From positions 25,188,074-25,252,073 of the forward strand of contig CM060106.1 of NCBI GenBank assembly GCA_030522415.1: 64,000 bases of DNA. The letters are read 5' to 3'. This document shows, one piece after another, positions 1 through 13,259 of the stretch; the first letter of the stretch is position 1; the number at the start of each line of letters is the position of its first letter. The notes under the pieces were generated by a model. The model saw nothing but the letters and a program-made list of their open reading frames with translations, was not told where the DNA came from and ran no database searches. The stretch is from Channallabes apus (Eukaryota > Chordata > Actinopteri > Siluriformes > Clariidae). The position numbers were made by a program, and so were the translations under genes.

Positions 1-1239
1 CACGTTCTCAGAAGGCTGAACTGTGATGTACAGAAACACACACAGACACACTATACAAATATAATGTAGAATAGCAATGACAACCTCTAATCTTATGGTC
101 CATACGAAGCCCATCGTGGGATTATAAGAAAAACGCACAACAAATTGCCTTTTCTTATTTAATGTTATTTGAGAACATAAGATGTTCTACCCTGAGCTCA
201 TAGTTCGTCTGGTATATCTTCTATACTTTTTGCACCACAAGCTTCAGGATCTTGAAGAATGCAACCTGTCAGGATTTTTAGACTTTTGACTGTGCGCACT
301 ATTGTAGCTTGGTGCCCAAGAAAAACACCCTGACACAATCAGCTTTTTAAAGTGTGTACGTGCCTGCCGAGTATTGTCTCCCTTTTACCATCTATAGGTA
401 GAAGCCTGTGCTTAAACCGGTCAGATTCCTACCAGATCCCCCATGTCCCCCCCCTTATGATGTCATAGAGGGAAGAAACAGAAGTTATTATTTGCATAGA
501 CCCTCCTCTGAGCTGGTGCCCATGTTAAAGAATTTAATACGTGACACCTTTAATTCCCAGTTGTGCTTAGTGATGAAAAGTACTGTAGTGAAAGTGAAAA
601 GAAAATCTGACTTCTGAAACAAAGGACTCCAAATGAATTAAAATGAATTGGTGTGCAAACAGCACTGTTAGGTATGTTAGTGCTGGTAAACAGTTTTAAA
701 GCTTCTTCACACTGTACATTCAGAACCAGCAAACCAGAGATTTATAAGGAACTCCGTATTCTAGCTGTGATATTGGACAATGTGGAGAAGCTTTTGTGAG
801 GGTCTGTTTAATACAGCATGCAAACCGAACAAGCAACACGGCAAACTGAGGCTTTTTTCACCAGCAAAACGAATTCTAAACAACATGCCGTTGCAATGCT
901 GGAAACAGACCCTGAGAATTATGTGGAAAAACTAGTAAATGTATTAGTTGCCCACATACCAGTCGGTGGAACAAGTCTTTGACTTTCACCTTAGTGGTGG
1001 CAGGAACCTCCATTTCTGCTTTCTGCTCAGTTTTAGCTGCACAAGGAAAGGGGAAAAAAAAGTTATCGTGTGTTTGTGTTCAAGACAGACATCATCATCA
1101 TCATCATCATCATCATCTGCTTAGCACTGATAGGACTGATAACGCGCTGCCTTTCTGTACAAACATTCAGAAATAGTGTTTTCACCATACATACACTTTA
1201 GTTTTCTCCAAAAATAGATTCAATTTGACCCCATTTCTA
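1..1239. other. Unassigned sequence left of the Kolobok-like fragment
   Basis: I see no convincing exon here. It should be intron 11 or downstream sequence of the minus-strand rhpn2 gene, but no reading frame resembles the missing PDZ or C-terminal parts. A (CAT)n run at about 1090-1117 explains the poly-histidine of one short open frame. The remaining open frames are short and featureless. Confidence 0.5.
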
Positions 1240-1867
1240 AATGATTCGTAAACGACTCGTGTGAAGCAGTTCGAAGATTCAGTCTGTCTAAACCCCTCCT
1301 TTCCGTGAGCCCTCACCGCTGTGATTGGTCAGATGGCGCGGCCCATTATGATTGGTCTACCGCTACAGCGTGTGTCGGAAAACGAAACGTCCATTACCAT
1401 AACTGAACGCCGGCTCTGGAGACGCGTCAATACATAGAAAAGATGGCGTCGGTTTTACCGCATCAACTCGAGCCGGAGTCTGACGACGAAACGGTTGAAG
1501 TGGCACATCGACAAGAAACTGGTTCGCAAGCACAACTGGACGTTTCTCAGTGGTCAGTGTCATATGTGTCATGTGGTAACGTTAATTGTAAGATGGCGGG
1601 CAAGTTGTTCGCGACGTAGAACGTGGGCGACATTATGCAAATGTGTTACTTAGTGACGTGGATCCGTAACAGAAAAAGATTCAAATTGCTAACGACTCAT
1701 TTAGGCGAATGTGAACCGACTCTTTTTTTTTTTTTAATAGACAAAACCTTTATTCATCGTGCACTGTCGGCGTCACAACTTTGCAGATAGTTTATGTTCA
1801 CATACAGCTACATGACACACTGCATGAAAGATCATATTTGAAAACGTATAATAGGGGCACTTTAATG
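1240..1867 (+). mobile_element. Possible Kolobok-like DNA transposon end with promoter-like segment and short ORF
   Basis: The segment has two CCAAT boxes on the opposite strand (ATTGG near 1325 and 1353). They are followed by an ATG at 1443 that opens 58 codons beginning MASVLPHQLEPESDDET and passing through an acidic stretch and DVSQW. A GT that could serve as donor follows the DVSQ codons. The right end, a run like ATAATAGGGGCACTTTAA at about 1849-1866, resembles from memory the termini of fish Kolobok elements, which insert at TTAA. The short acidic N terminus also recalls the P2X7-type intracellular domain proteins of fish repeats. I did not find a matching left terminus. Alternatively it is the first exon of an unrecognised host gene. 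Confidence 0.33.
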
Positions 1868-2704
1868 AATTATACCATGGTGTGACTAAGTTCTTAATTT
1901 TGACTAGAAAAGCAGCTCTTTTTATTCTTATGAATAATTTTTATCTTTCTGAATTTTTGAGAGAGCCTCCAGTGTTTTTCGATTTTTAATGGTCAAATTC
2001 TAACCAATTAACCAATTAAATTATTTAATTAATATTCAAGCATAAAATAACTCTTATAGCATCTCTCATCTAACATTAAATAATTAAACATAAAAAATTT
2101 TTCCATTGCAATATCAGCTTTATTTCTTTTATGTTTAAGTTATACATTTCCTTTTTCAGGTTATGCCTTCTTAAAGTATATTAATATCAGTTTGTATTTT
2201 CAGACAAATGTTTTGTATTTGATACCACTTTTTTAAAAATTTAATATTCAATTCAATCAATTCAATTCAACCATCCTCATCTGGGTGATATGAGGGCTGT
2301 TCATGTCAAACCAGGACTTATGATTATGCACAATAACAGAACACAGTTATGTGAGTAAAAACTCCCTTTAGTACTCAATATGACCCCCTGCTACACTAAT
2401 GTGCTCATCAGTAGTCTTTCACTAGTGCTTGGATACCATCAGGGTATCTTTAAAAACTCAGACATTCTACTTGCAAAATTTTCATGGAAATATCAATCAG
2501 TTCTACGCCTTCATTCAGTGTAGTCAACACACTTCACTGTTAATGTTTTAAAAACTGCAATAATATAGATAATATATAAATATATAAATGTCATATGCCA
2601 GTGTAGATAATTTTTTTTTTTTATTATTATATAACAATGTTTACGTCCTGATTTGTTTATTATATTCACTTAATTATAATCATTTCATTTTAGGACAAAC
2701 TTAC
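1868..2704. other. AT-rich intronic sequence of rhpn2 (start of intron 11)
   Basis: This is AT-rich DNA following the exon 11 donor on the minus strand. Positions about 2281-2530 have a more complex composition and vaguely resemble an eroded mariner-type repeat, but I cannot show termini. No PDZ-coding exon is visible. Confidence 0.45.
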
Positions 2705-2899
2705 AGATGATGTCTGGTGCCTCCATGTAATCGGTAAACTCGTCTTCGTTGTCATTTTGCTCAAATTTTGCAAACGAGCGCTTGTGGCTTGCTTCAAGAA
2801 TGGTATTGAGCATGTCCAGCTTGCGGAGGTGAGGGCACAGGCTCTGGTTACGTAATGCGTCCTCTTGGTTTATTATGGCACGCTTCAGGTGAGCTTTAC
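2705..2899 (-). CDS. rhpn2: rhpn2 exon 11 (end of BRO1 domain)
   Basis: This 195-nt exon is bounded by an AG acceptor at 2900-2901 and a GTAAGT donor just below 2705. It encodes [19 protein letters not shown] followed by a helix-rich stretch ending [12 protein letters not shown]. This corresponds to the end of BRO1 and the linker before PDZ. It leaves one base of a split codon for the next exon, which is outside the window or unrecognised. Confidence 0.9.
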
Positions 2900-3317
2900 C
2901 TATGTGGTGGAGCACGAGGGACAAATGTGAGAAGACATTTGGTCTATACCCATCATTACAGCTGATTACAACTAAATAGAAGACACTGGACTGTGTAAAC
3001 ACATTGTCTTTTAAACCAAATGCTCGACTCACTAAACAGTGAAACCACACCTTTCATATTGGCACAGAAGGATAAGGTAGTAGTGTGAAGGGTCTCACCT
3101 ATGTGACGCCGCTCCTGTTTCTTGCGCAGGATCTCGAGGGGAGAGCGTCCATCGGGCATTGTGTCATACACCTGAGAGAGGGCTTTCTCTTGCTTATCTT
3201 CATCATCACTGAGGGTTACTGCTTGCAAATATACAAACGCCACTTTAGTTTTCATACATGCAATCATTTCATGCATCTTTCCCTGTTATTCATTTTCATT
3301 TCTCTTATTTTATCAGT

Positions 3318-3349
<32 letters not shown>

Positions 3350-6300
3350 CCACGCAACTGAAAGTAATTTCACAATCTACGTCAGCATTCCCAATACAAA
3401 GTATATTTATGCATGAATTTATAGGTACAAGATACAGGCATGCAGTTGGCATGGTATAAACATTCCTCAATACAAATGCTCCACACAAAACTAAAAAAAC
3501 AAAACAAAACAAAAAAAACCACTTTACTCATTCAATGCATCTTGACTGATAACTACAACCAATGCAAGAAAGAAAATTAGTTTCGGCCTAACCATTTATA
3601 ATACGCAAAACAAGAGCCACAAATCCTACAGTAAAACTTCTGAGACCTGTTTCATGTTAAAGCCACATCGTTTAAGGCATCTGTAACTTTTCAGATCTGC
3701 GTGGCCCAGCGGGAGGCTGCCGTTCCTGGCACTTGGAGGGAACTGATGAAAAGCAACTCCCAGCGTCTTTGAAAAAGAATAAAAGTTTAGCTAATAGCCA
3801 TGAGCGCACTCTCGCTCTTGCTCTCCCCCCACCTTTCTCCTTCTTTCCCTTTTGACTCCTGGCTCATGCTCAGCAGGCTTCAGTAACAGTTCTGTACACT
3901 GGCCTGGCCTCATTAAAATCCCTCTGAATGTAAGGTGACTCTGTTAAACTTCGTTACCCCGATTCACTTCTCCCTTGTGGAAAAAAAAAACACTGAAAGT
4001 CCTGAAAACTTAAAAATATCCCTTTAAAAGGCTACACTGAGGTGCCATTCAGTAGAGTCCTGGGAGTTCACTTGAGAACCTCATACCTGTCGGCCAAACG
4101 CAGTATTGGTGCTGATTGAATTTGTTTTTAGATGTTGTACATATAATGCAGAAAAATGTCTCTAGCAAAGAAGCTACTTCTTGAAGTTTATGCAACATGG
4201 ACGTGACTGAAATCTCTCTTTGGAGAGATGATTTTATACGTGTATCAAAAATGGTTATTTTTCAGCGTTTACGTTTAGGCACTTGGTAGACGCTCTTATT
4301 CAGAACGACTTACTTTGAAGTTTCTGTCACTGGATGGAAATTTACACTGGGTTACTAGTTATACTATCTCTCATCAAACAATAATAATTTAAAATGCTAA
4401 TTATTTATATTTCTTGCATTAATACCAAAATTTAAAAAATAAGCTTCTAGAAGCATATGACCTGTAAAATTAGTTTTTTGGAAAAAGCTTAAAAAGCTAA
4501 AAATCTGTAGTGTCCGTAACCATGTCAAACACATCTTGCAATATCTTAATTTTGCATTTTAGAATAATACACCTTTTCACGTTCATGCCTTTTCATGTGA
4601 AATTGAAGTTTCATCTCAATGACAATTAAGATCACTGAAAATTTTGACTTTTTTTTTAAGTAAAAGGGCATGAAATTGTATTTAGCAAATGTGTTTTTTT
4701 TTTTTATCTGATAAAAATATAAATGAGTATGCATGTTTATAAAAAAAAAAATTAAGCCTGGATTGGGAGATAAGAATTCTGCATACTCATTTTTATAATT
4801 ACTATACTCAGCAAAAAAAGAAACGCCCCTTTTTCAGGACTGTGTATTTCAACAATATGATGTACAATGTAATGTACAAATCCAAATAACTTTAAACTCT
4901 TTACAATGAAGATCTGTAAACAATGTTTTCCATGCATGTTCAATTAACCATAATCAATTAATTAACATGCACCTGTGGAATGCTCGTTAAGACCTTAACA
5001 GCTTACAGGAAGTAGGCATTTAAGGTCACAGTTGTAAAAACGCAGGACACTAAAGAGACTCGTCTACTGACTGTGAAAAACACCCAAAGAAAGACACCCA
5101 GGGTCGCTGCTCATCTGCGTGAACGTGCATTAGGCATGCTGCAGGGAGGCATGAGGACTGCTGATGTGGCTATAGGGCAATAAATCGCCATGTCCGCACC
5201 GTGAGACGCCTAAGACGGCGCTACAGGGAGACAGGAAGGACAGCTGATCATCCTCGCAGTGGAAGACCACGTGTAACAACACCTGCACAGGATGGGTACA
5301 TCCGAATATCACACCTGCGTGACAGGTACAGGATGGCCACAACAACTGCCCGAGTCACACCAGGAACACACAATCCCTCCATCTCACAGCAAGAACTGAC
5401 AAATCTGGTCCAGTCCATGAGGAGGAGATGCACTGCAGTACTTCAAGCAGCTGGTGGCCACCAGATACTGACTGCTACTGACTGATTTTGAGCCTCCCTT
5501 CATTCAGTACAGTATTACAAACAAAAACTGCATCAACAGCTTATCATGACTTACACTCGTGGTCCAGCAGGGAGGTGGAAATGAAGTAATGGGCGAGGCC
5601 ATGATAGTGATGGGCCTTCACTTGCGCCATGGTGGACCAGAAAAAGGGCACATTGTCTTTAACAGGGGGCTGGATCATGGTCTGGTGGGCCTGTTCATAC
5701 ACTTCTGCAACCTATGAAATTAAATAGATAAACAAGTTCTAGACTAAACAGGACAATAACATACAACAACGTTAACTGTGGCCTCATGAATGTTGTTTGT
5801 GAAATACATCAGATTCATGATGATAAACTTTTTTAATAACTCTCCAGTACAAGTTGTGTGTACATACTGTATGGTTTGACTTAAATCATGCAGTCTTAAA
5901 AGCAGTACCTTGGCAGCTTCCTGTGCCATCCTGAGCAGGCTGAAGAACTCGTTACGGATTCCAGGGAGAGTAATCTTTTCAAACACGCACTCTTGAGCCT
6001 GAGCCAACATCATCTTTATCAGCATATTCAACATGGCCGGGCTCATATCGTAGCTGGGAGTGTGTGTAAAGGTCTCCTTCAGGTAATTAAGCACACCTAT
6101 AAAAATCAAGATTAGACATTTATTATACCGGTGGTATTAGAAAAACTGTATAATTATGGAGTTTTTCTATTTGTTATATCAAGATAGATTTCCAACTGTT
6201 TCCATGCAAATCATGAACATATGGCACAAATCTGTTATTTTTCCCTACTATATCCTACTAAAAATATTATGATGAGGAAAATTTTTATATTTTATGCTAC

Positions 6301-7173
6301 AGTTGACACCAAGCTAACTTGGAACTGAGAAATGTTTCTAGCAATTAGTAACTGAATTATTCCTTCTGAGACTAATCGGTCTAAAGTTACTAGGGGAAAT
6401 TTTTTTACTGGGTTCAGCTCCAAGTACTTTGTACTAGACTAAACGTAGATGCAAAAATAATTTTTTTTTTAATGTCTGTAACACAGAACGGCAATAACAA
6501 GCTTTTTACAATAATTAGGCATATAGGTACATTTACATAGACCCTAACATTTCTAATAATGAGAATTATGGCCCAATCCAAATAAAACCGCATCCTGCAA
6601 GCACCTCGATCAGAACATTGTGAATTGATCAGAATTCATTTTCTATGAGAATGAGAGGGCTGGTGTGAACCTTTGATGATCCATTTAATAGGTAAATATT
6701 AGCCATGTTGGAATAAAGAAATTTTTCTACATACATTTAAAAACATTTCACTGAAAAGATGGGAAGCCGAACTGAACCTCAAACTTTCTATTAAAATACT
6801 GTTACATTTCCAGAAGATTTAAAACATCACAGCAGGAAGAACCAAACCACTCTGCACACACAAAAAAACCTTATATTACGATCAAATGCTTTAACCACAT
6901 CTTATCGGATTACCACCCACGGAAACAGCACAGCTGGAATCTCTAATCGAAAGGAGTTCAATTAGATTAAAGAAATATTGTCCATATAAACTAAGATAGT
7001 GTATAATGATGTTCACTTAATGAAGAATTCGCACTTTGCTAGCAAGATATTTAGCATCATCAGACAAAATGACTATTTGGATTGGTGCATTTGCTAAACT
7101 GGTTCATAATCTTTTAAAATGCTGTTTTTTTAATTCATATATATCTGAATGAATGAATGAATGAATGAATGAA

Positions 7174-7233
<60 letters not shown>

Positions 7234-8241
7234 TATAGATATATTCATTATATGTACAGTATATCCCTTTGTATGTATACATCATTCAATATATATATTC
7301 CTTACGTGTTTCACCCAGTAGAATCATATATAAAATTTTATCACATTCCTTTTAACACCTTTTTCTTTTTTTCTTTTTTTAATTACCATTAACCACAGTG
7401 ACAACTGACTGGTTTTCCCAGACCACCTCACATTTACTTTGGTTTCTTGTATTGAATACAGAACAAGCAGCTCTGTGGGTGGAGGGAATGAGTCAAAAAT
7501 CATTTGAGTTTATTTTAAACTAACCAGATCCAAAATGTTCAAAAGCTAAGAACGATAAAACAAAAAATGAACCTGTTTTCACAATAACAGCACAGTCTGA
7601 GATAGATCAAGTTTCCCTGCATGGTCTGTGTGACTCATATCTCGTTCTTTTTATTTGATTTAAGACCTTAAGTCTGTGTACTGGTGTCTTGGCAACCGAT
7701 GACTTGGTAACTTTAAGTACCTTGTGGTAGCTCTGAGAGATTCACACTCAACAGTCTATAGCTGCAGTTCAAGCACTGTGACACAAATCAACTGAAATGA
7801 CAGGAATTCAATATAGCTAAAAAATTAAAATAAAAAAACTTGTAACACGTAAAAATAGAAAGAAAAACTACATTTCTAAATATCAGCAAAGGCAGATGGA
7901 ACTCCAATACTGCTGTCCATCATTTTTAACTAATACCGATTCAAGCTGCTGGAACTAACCGGCTGATTTCTGCAAGGTGCTGATGGCGTCCTCTAGGCCA
8001 GCCTGTGTGTGTCTATCGCTGCGTGTGGCGATCTGGGTGTACAAGGCGGCCATGTTGAACAGGATGCTGGCCTTTTCCAGGGATATGTTCTGTTGGCACA
8101 CTGGTACGCCGGTAAAAGAGTCATACCTGCACGAGCCAGAAACAAAACACATTTCAGTCTCTGGGCTGCCATGCATAAACACTTTCATAAACCCATCAGA
8201 CCTGCTGTGCTTCTTCCATTGGCATGTTGAAAGATGACACA

Positions 8242-8278
<37 letters not shown>

Positions 8279-10198
8279 ACTTTTAAAACCATATAATAAG
8301 GGTACAGCTACAGCACAGGCTGCAGTTAAATGCAATTACAGAACTGGATCTGCTGTTGATAATAGTAGGCACTATACATATTGCCAAGAAAGTCAAGGAC
8401 GGTCAGTTGAAACATCACTGTACATGGCCTTCAGTAAGTCTGACCCTGAACAGTGTGCGTTATTCCAAAAGTGAATACAAGTCATGTGACCAGCAAAAAA
8501 AAACCCTGAATTATAAAGAGAAAAAAAAAAAGGAATGAAAAATGAAATGCTACTTTTACAGTTGAAACTTGGAACACACCATGTGAAGAAGATGCCCAGC
8601 TGGCGGTTCGGGGAGGAGAAGCGACTCTCCAGGAGTGAGAGCTGGCTGAAGTAGCTGGCGAGCAGTTCCACTCCTGCGTCATTACGGCTTGGAGTGCGGC
8701 ATGCCTGCTCAAAACACACACGTCAGATGCACGGATTCTCAGGTACAGTATTATCCTGTGACGTGTTATTTATTAAGAATAAACAATGACCGGGTGTGCT
8801 GGAATCGGGAAATAATCGGGAATCGGGAATAATTGGGAAATTGAATTTGATTACTTTCCTTACTGTATATGGCGAGTCCTGAATGGTTTTACTTCTTTTA
8901 TGCTAAAATGTACATTTTTTTTTTTGCAATAGTTATTCTTAAAGCTGAACGGTCTAGGGATGGACTTTGGTATGCTTTATACAGTACATGAAAGACATAT
9001 TATTCTGACTTAATACCTTTCTGATGTCCATCAGATCATCAATTTCATCCTGAAATCGTGTGCCGTCCTCACTGTAATGCTCAAGGATGAAATCCTGCCA
9101 AAATACAAAACATTTTACTGAAACTATTACCAACTAAAAAGGCATTCCCATAAACTGTGACACACAGAGCAACACACACCCATCATCCATCACTCTAAAT
9201 ACATAGTAAGTGAGTGCAAAGCCAAATATGACATTATCACACAACACTGTGCCATTAGTGTATAAATGAAGGGTTACGTTCAAGCCAAAACAGATCAAAC
9301 TGGGTCTCGAAAACCACATTAGAAAACGTGAAATCCTGCTTTGCAATTGTCATACTGTACATACTTCACACAGCACTTTATATTTCCTAAGAGCATACCT
9401 AGCAAGGTTTTGCACAAAAAAAATAATAAAATCTAACCTTGAAAGGTACAGAAAAGTCCACGTCTTTCGTCTCCTTCAGACCCAAAGGAATGAGAGGGAT
9501 AATGGCTGAATCTCTGTTAAAAAAAGAAAGAAAGAAAAAGATGTCATGACAAGCGAGTCTCAACATCAGCCATGACTCTAACATAGATCATCATCTTCCC
9601 TGGTCAGAAGGACAAACATTTAACCGCGACAAGAGAAAACAGTTCAACTTAAATGTAATGCGAGTGCATGACTAAGGTCTATAATCCACGAATGAATAAC
9701 TACAACAGACTAAAGGTTTTTTTTTTGTTTTGTTTTTAATTATTTTTAATTATAAGTAGCCTTTGATTGTGTTTTTTCATTTAATTCAATAGCACTAAAG
9801 TTTACTTTCTGATTTGCGTCAAGCAGCTAAACGTAATAAAATCTACCCAAGCTATCTAATAAACACTGAAATGCTGCGTTATTAATCGTTTCAATGGCAT
9901 CAATTATAAAAAGCGATAAAACTTTTTCCACATTCCAGTCTAGTGGGTTTCAGTATTCTAAAAGGATCTATAAAAGAATTTGACGGAAAAGAAGTAGTTG
10001 TGGGGGGCACGGTGGCATAGTGGTTAGCACTGTCAGCTTGCACCTCCAGGTTCACAGTGTGTGTCCATGGAGTTTGTATGTTCTCCCCGTGCATGGTGGG
10101 TTTCGTCTGGGTACTCCGTTTTCCTCCCACAGTCCAAAGATATGCAGATTAGAATAACTGGCGTTCGCAAATTGTCGAACTGTAAATAAGCATGTGAT

Positions 10199-10242
<44 letters not shown>

Positions 10243-13222
10243 CATGCTGGAATAGGCGCTAGGTCGCCCGCAAGTGTGTAAACAGGATAAAGCTGTAAAG
10301 ATGATAAGTGACTAAGTGAGAAGTAGTTGTGATACTCCTGAAAAATGTGAGTATTTGCTAGCGGTTTCTACTTTTCTTTTGCAAGTTACAGTAACCTAAT
10401 TCATTTAAATTTAAAAGGTTTGAATTGATTCGGAATTGAAAACTGACCATTCGATTCAATTAACAGAGTCGACGAACAAAACAGTGTACAAATTTCATTA
10501 ATCAATTAAAATCTTCTTCATTAAAATCATGGTCATTAAAATCTTCTTTTTTTTTTTTTTTTTTTGGATACAAAGAAATTGATTCGTCAGCCAGTGCTGT
10601 TCTCACTAAACAGACCTAGAGTTAAAAATACACTCTGAGCTGTGAGACGCTTGTGCTTTTTAGACCCTGTCCTCTACTGCTGTTTATTTAATCTTATCAT
10701 CAGGATTAGATACACACTGACTGCAGGTGATTGCATTCAGAATAAATCAGCCAAACAAAACGCTTACAGGCTGAAACTGTTCTAGTAAACACGCTTACAT
10801 GCGCAGACTGTTGCAGAAGACAGGAGGCTCTCTTTAAGACGGGTTTATCCCGAATTAATGACCTTTTGCAAATGGAATGAGAGGCTGAATCTCTTTTCTC
10901 TTTCTGTCCTGTCCCAAGGATGTACGCACAAGCACACACACATATCAGCTCATTGCCATGTGACCACTAATTACGCTTTTTGTTTTTCGGTTGTTATTGG
11001 AGACAAGGAATCTCTGCAAGAAAAGGACCACTTGAGGACAGACTTCTAAGCTCTCTCTCTCTCCCCCATTCATTACAGGGCAAAACTGTAGCCAAGCTGA
11101 CAAACTGCAAGGTTATTCTTATGAGGGAAAACAACAACAACAAAATACTATAAACAGATACAGTTTAAAGAGAGCTTAACATAAACCAAGTGCTACATAA
11201 TGATGGAGTCAACGGAATCCCTCCACGCCTCTGGAAAGGCTTTCCAATATATTTGGGAATGTGGCTGTGGATATGTTCTATTCATTCCGCCACAACGGTC
11301 CGGCAAGGAGTCTTGGGGTAAAGTCACTGTTCCAATGGTCTGGGGACATGCCATCTGAGTTTATGGATCAGACTTGGGGCACTGGTACAGGTTTGGACCT
11401 CTTCACTGAAAATAAGACCTTCTCGAAAATTGTGGCAACTGTGGAAAAACCACATGGGAGTCCGGTTGTCCAGATACTTTTGGCAATATTTAGTGCATGC
11501 ATAGGACAAATGCTCATGCACACGCTTACAAGTTACTTGCTTTATCGTTGTTTTTTATACAACACTGGTTATGTGTTTCCTGTTTCCCAAAAGCATCATG
11601 ACACCATGATCATTTTGCTATGTGCTAAAAAATTCACTTTTGGAGTGCACACAGTTTCCCCAAAAGTAGAATTCGGCATTTCTACGGCATTTCTTCCTGA
11701 ATGCTGTCATTTTCGCATCATATATCCTCATATCACAGCATGGCTTTTCCCACCAATATAAAACCTGATCCGTGTGTACATACTGTAAACCACACCCGAA
11801 CTCCCGGGACTTGATCGGCAGATCGTTACATTCCAACGGACCAGAGATCAGCTGTCTCACGCAAACAAACAGGACACCAATAAGATGCCATAATGTATGG
11901 TGTATTTGTAAGTTACAATAAGTGGCTTATTGTTTCAGTGTGCTGAAACTTTGTTCTGAAATGTCTCTGAAACTATGATTGAAGAATAACAAATATACTG
12001 TTACATTGTTCCCGAGGCAAAGAGTGTTTCTTGCTTAAGTGCAACATGACCTCGAACTAGTCTCTTTAATTTTCCTTAAACATAGTCCTTTTTTATTGGA
12101 TGCACATATTGTAAGGTGTGTTTAGGTCTCTACTTGTCTAACAGGCTCAATAAGACGTGTTTGGCAGCAGGTGAACCAGTTTAGCAGGCAGCGAGCAGGG
12201 GGAGGCTCCTCGATTAGAATCCCTGTGTGTGACTGTGTGGATGAGAAATATATAATAAGCACATAAACAGTCATTTCCTTAAACACCAGTCAGGTTTACC
12301 GTACTTAATTACGTTTAGGAAAAAAAAAAAAAAAAAAAAAAAAAACACCACACAAAAAGGTTTGTAGTGGGAGTAAGAGTACAGAACGTCCCGGGCACGG
12401 AGCCGTCCTCCTCTGTCCTGCATTACTGCTGAGTCATCATGGTTCACCACTTTACTCAGCCGTGGCCCAAACACCACTCAGCTAGTCATTCATTTTGATT
12501 ATTTTATTAATATATATTACTCTTAAACTCTGGAATGGTGTTTTTACTTGGTTGTGAGGTAATAAAGAGGTTTTTTTTCATGTTGTTAATTAATTGGGAA
12601 CAGTGTTACTTTCAATAACCAATGGGTTCCTATACATTTTCAAAACGTTGGAACACAAACTAGCACTAAAACTCAAACTATAATCTTTTTCTTTGTTCCG
12701 ACCTACTCGTTATAAAGTTTTGAACACCAGCCTTCTCTTATGCTTCGTGACTTCATCACTATTATTAGACAGGGCTAGTATTATCTCTACAATGTAAACA
12801 TGGTACTGTACGTCTGGGATGTAAACCGTTCCAATAAAATAGTTGCTTCTAAAACTCCTCAGATTATACAACATTTATTAACAAACAATTTATATACCGA
12901 ATTAAAGTATTAATTGTCAATAATAACTTTTATATTTATTATTTTTTATATTTTTTTATATTTAATTAATTATAAATATTTTTACATAAATGTTTAATAA
13001 TATAATAAAATAATAATTATTTACAATTAATACTTTTCGATCGTTTGTGTGTGCGTGCACGTGTGGTGTACTTACTGTACATTCTGGTAAACCTCTACCG
13101 AACTGTTCAGACCTTCCAACTGCTCCATAAGAAGCTGCAGATTGGAATTTACATAAGTCAGCTCCAGCATCACCATGTCTCGGACTTTATTGTTGACTGT
13201 GGCCCTGAGAGCGATGGAGAAA

Positions 13223-13259
<37 letters not shown>

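Larger units (their letters stand above)
3222..5554 (-). other. rhpn2 intron 9
   Basis: It contains a CA microsatellite at about 3321-3350 and, near 4265-4315, a short motif typical of fish SINE/MITE cores (resembling GGTAGACGCTCTTATTCAG). A truncated Tc1-like transposon spans about 4806-5490. Nothing else is recognised. Confidence 0.6.

Noticed and set aside
1090..1117. Poly-histidine protein
   Set aside because: It is a (CAT)n microsatellite in a short open frame with no supporting context.
11261..11761. 166-codon open frame in rhpn2 intron 3
   Set aside because: It overlaps a common fish repeat, has no recognisable domain, codon pattern or splice context, and probably is a chance frame.
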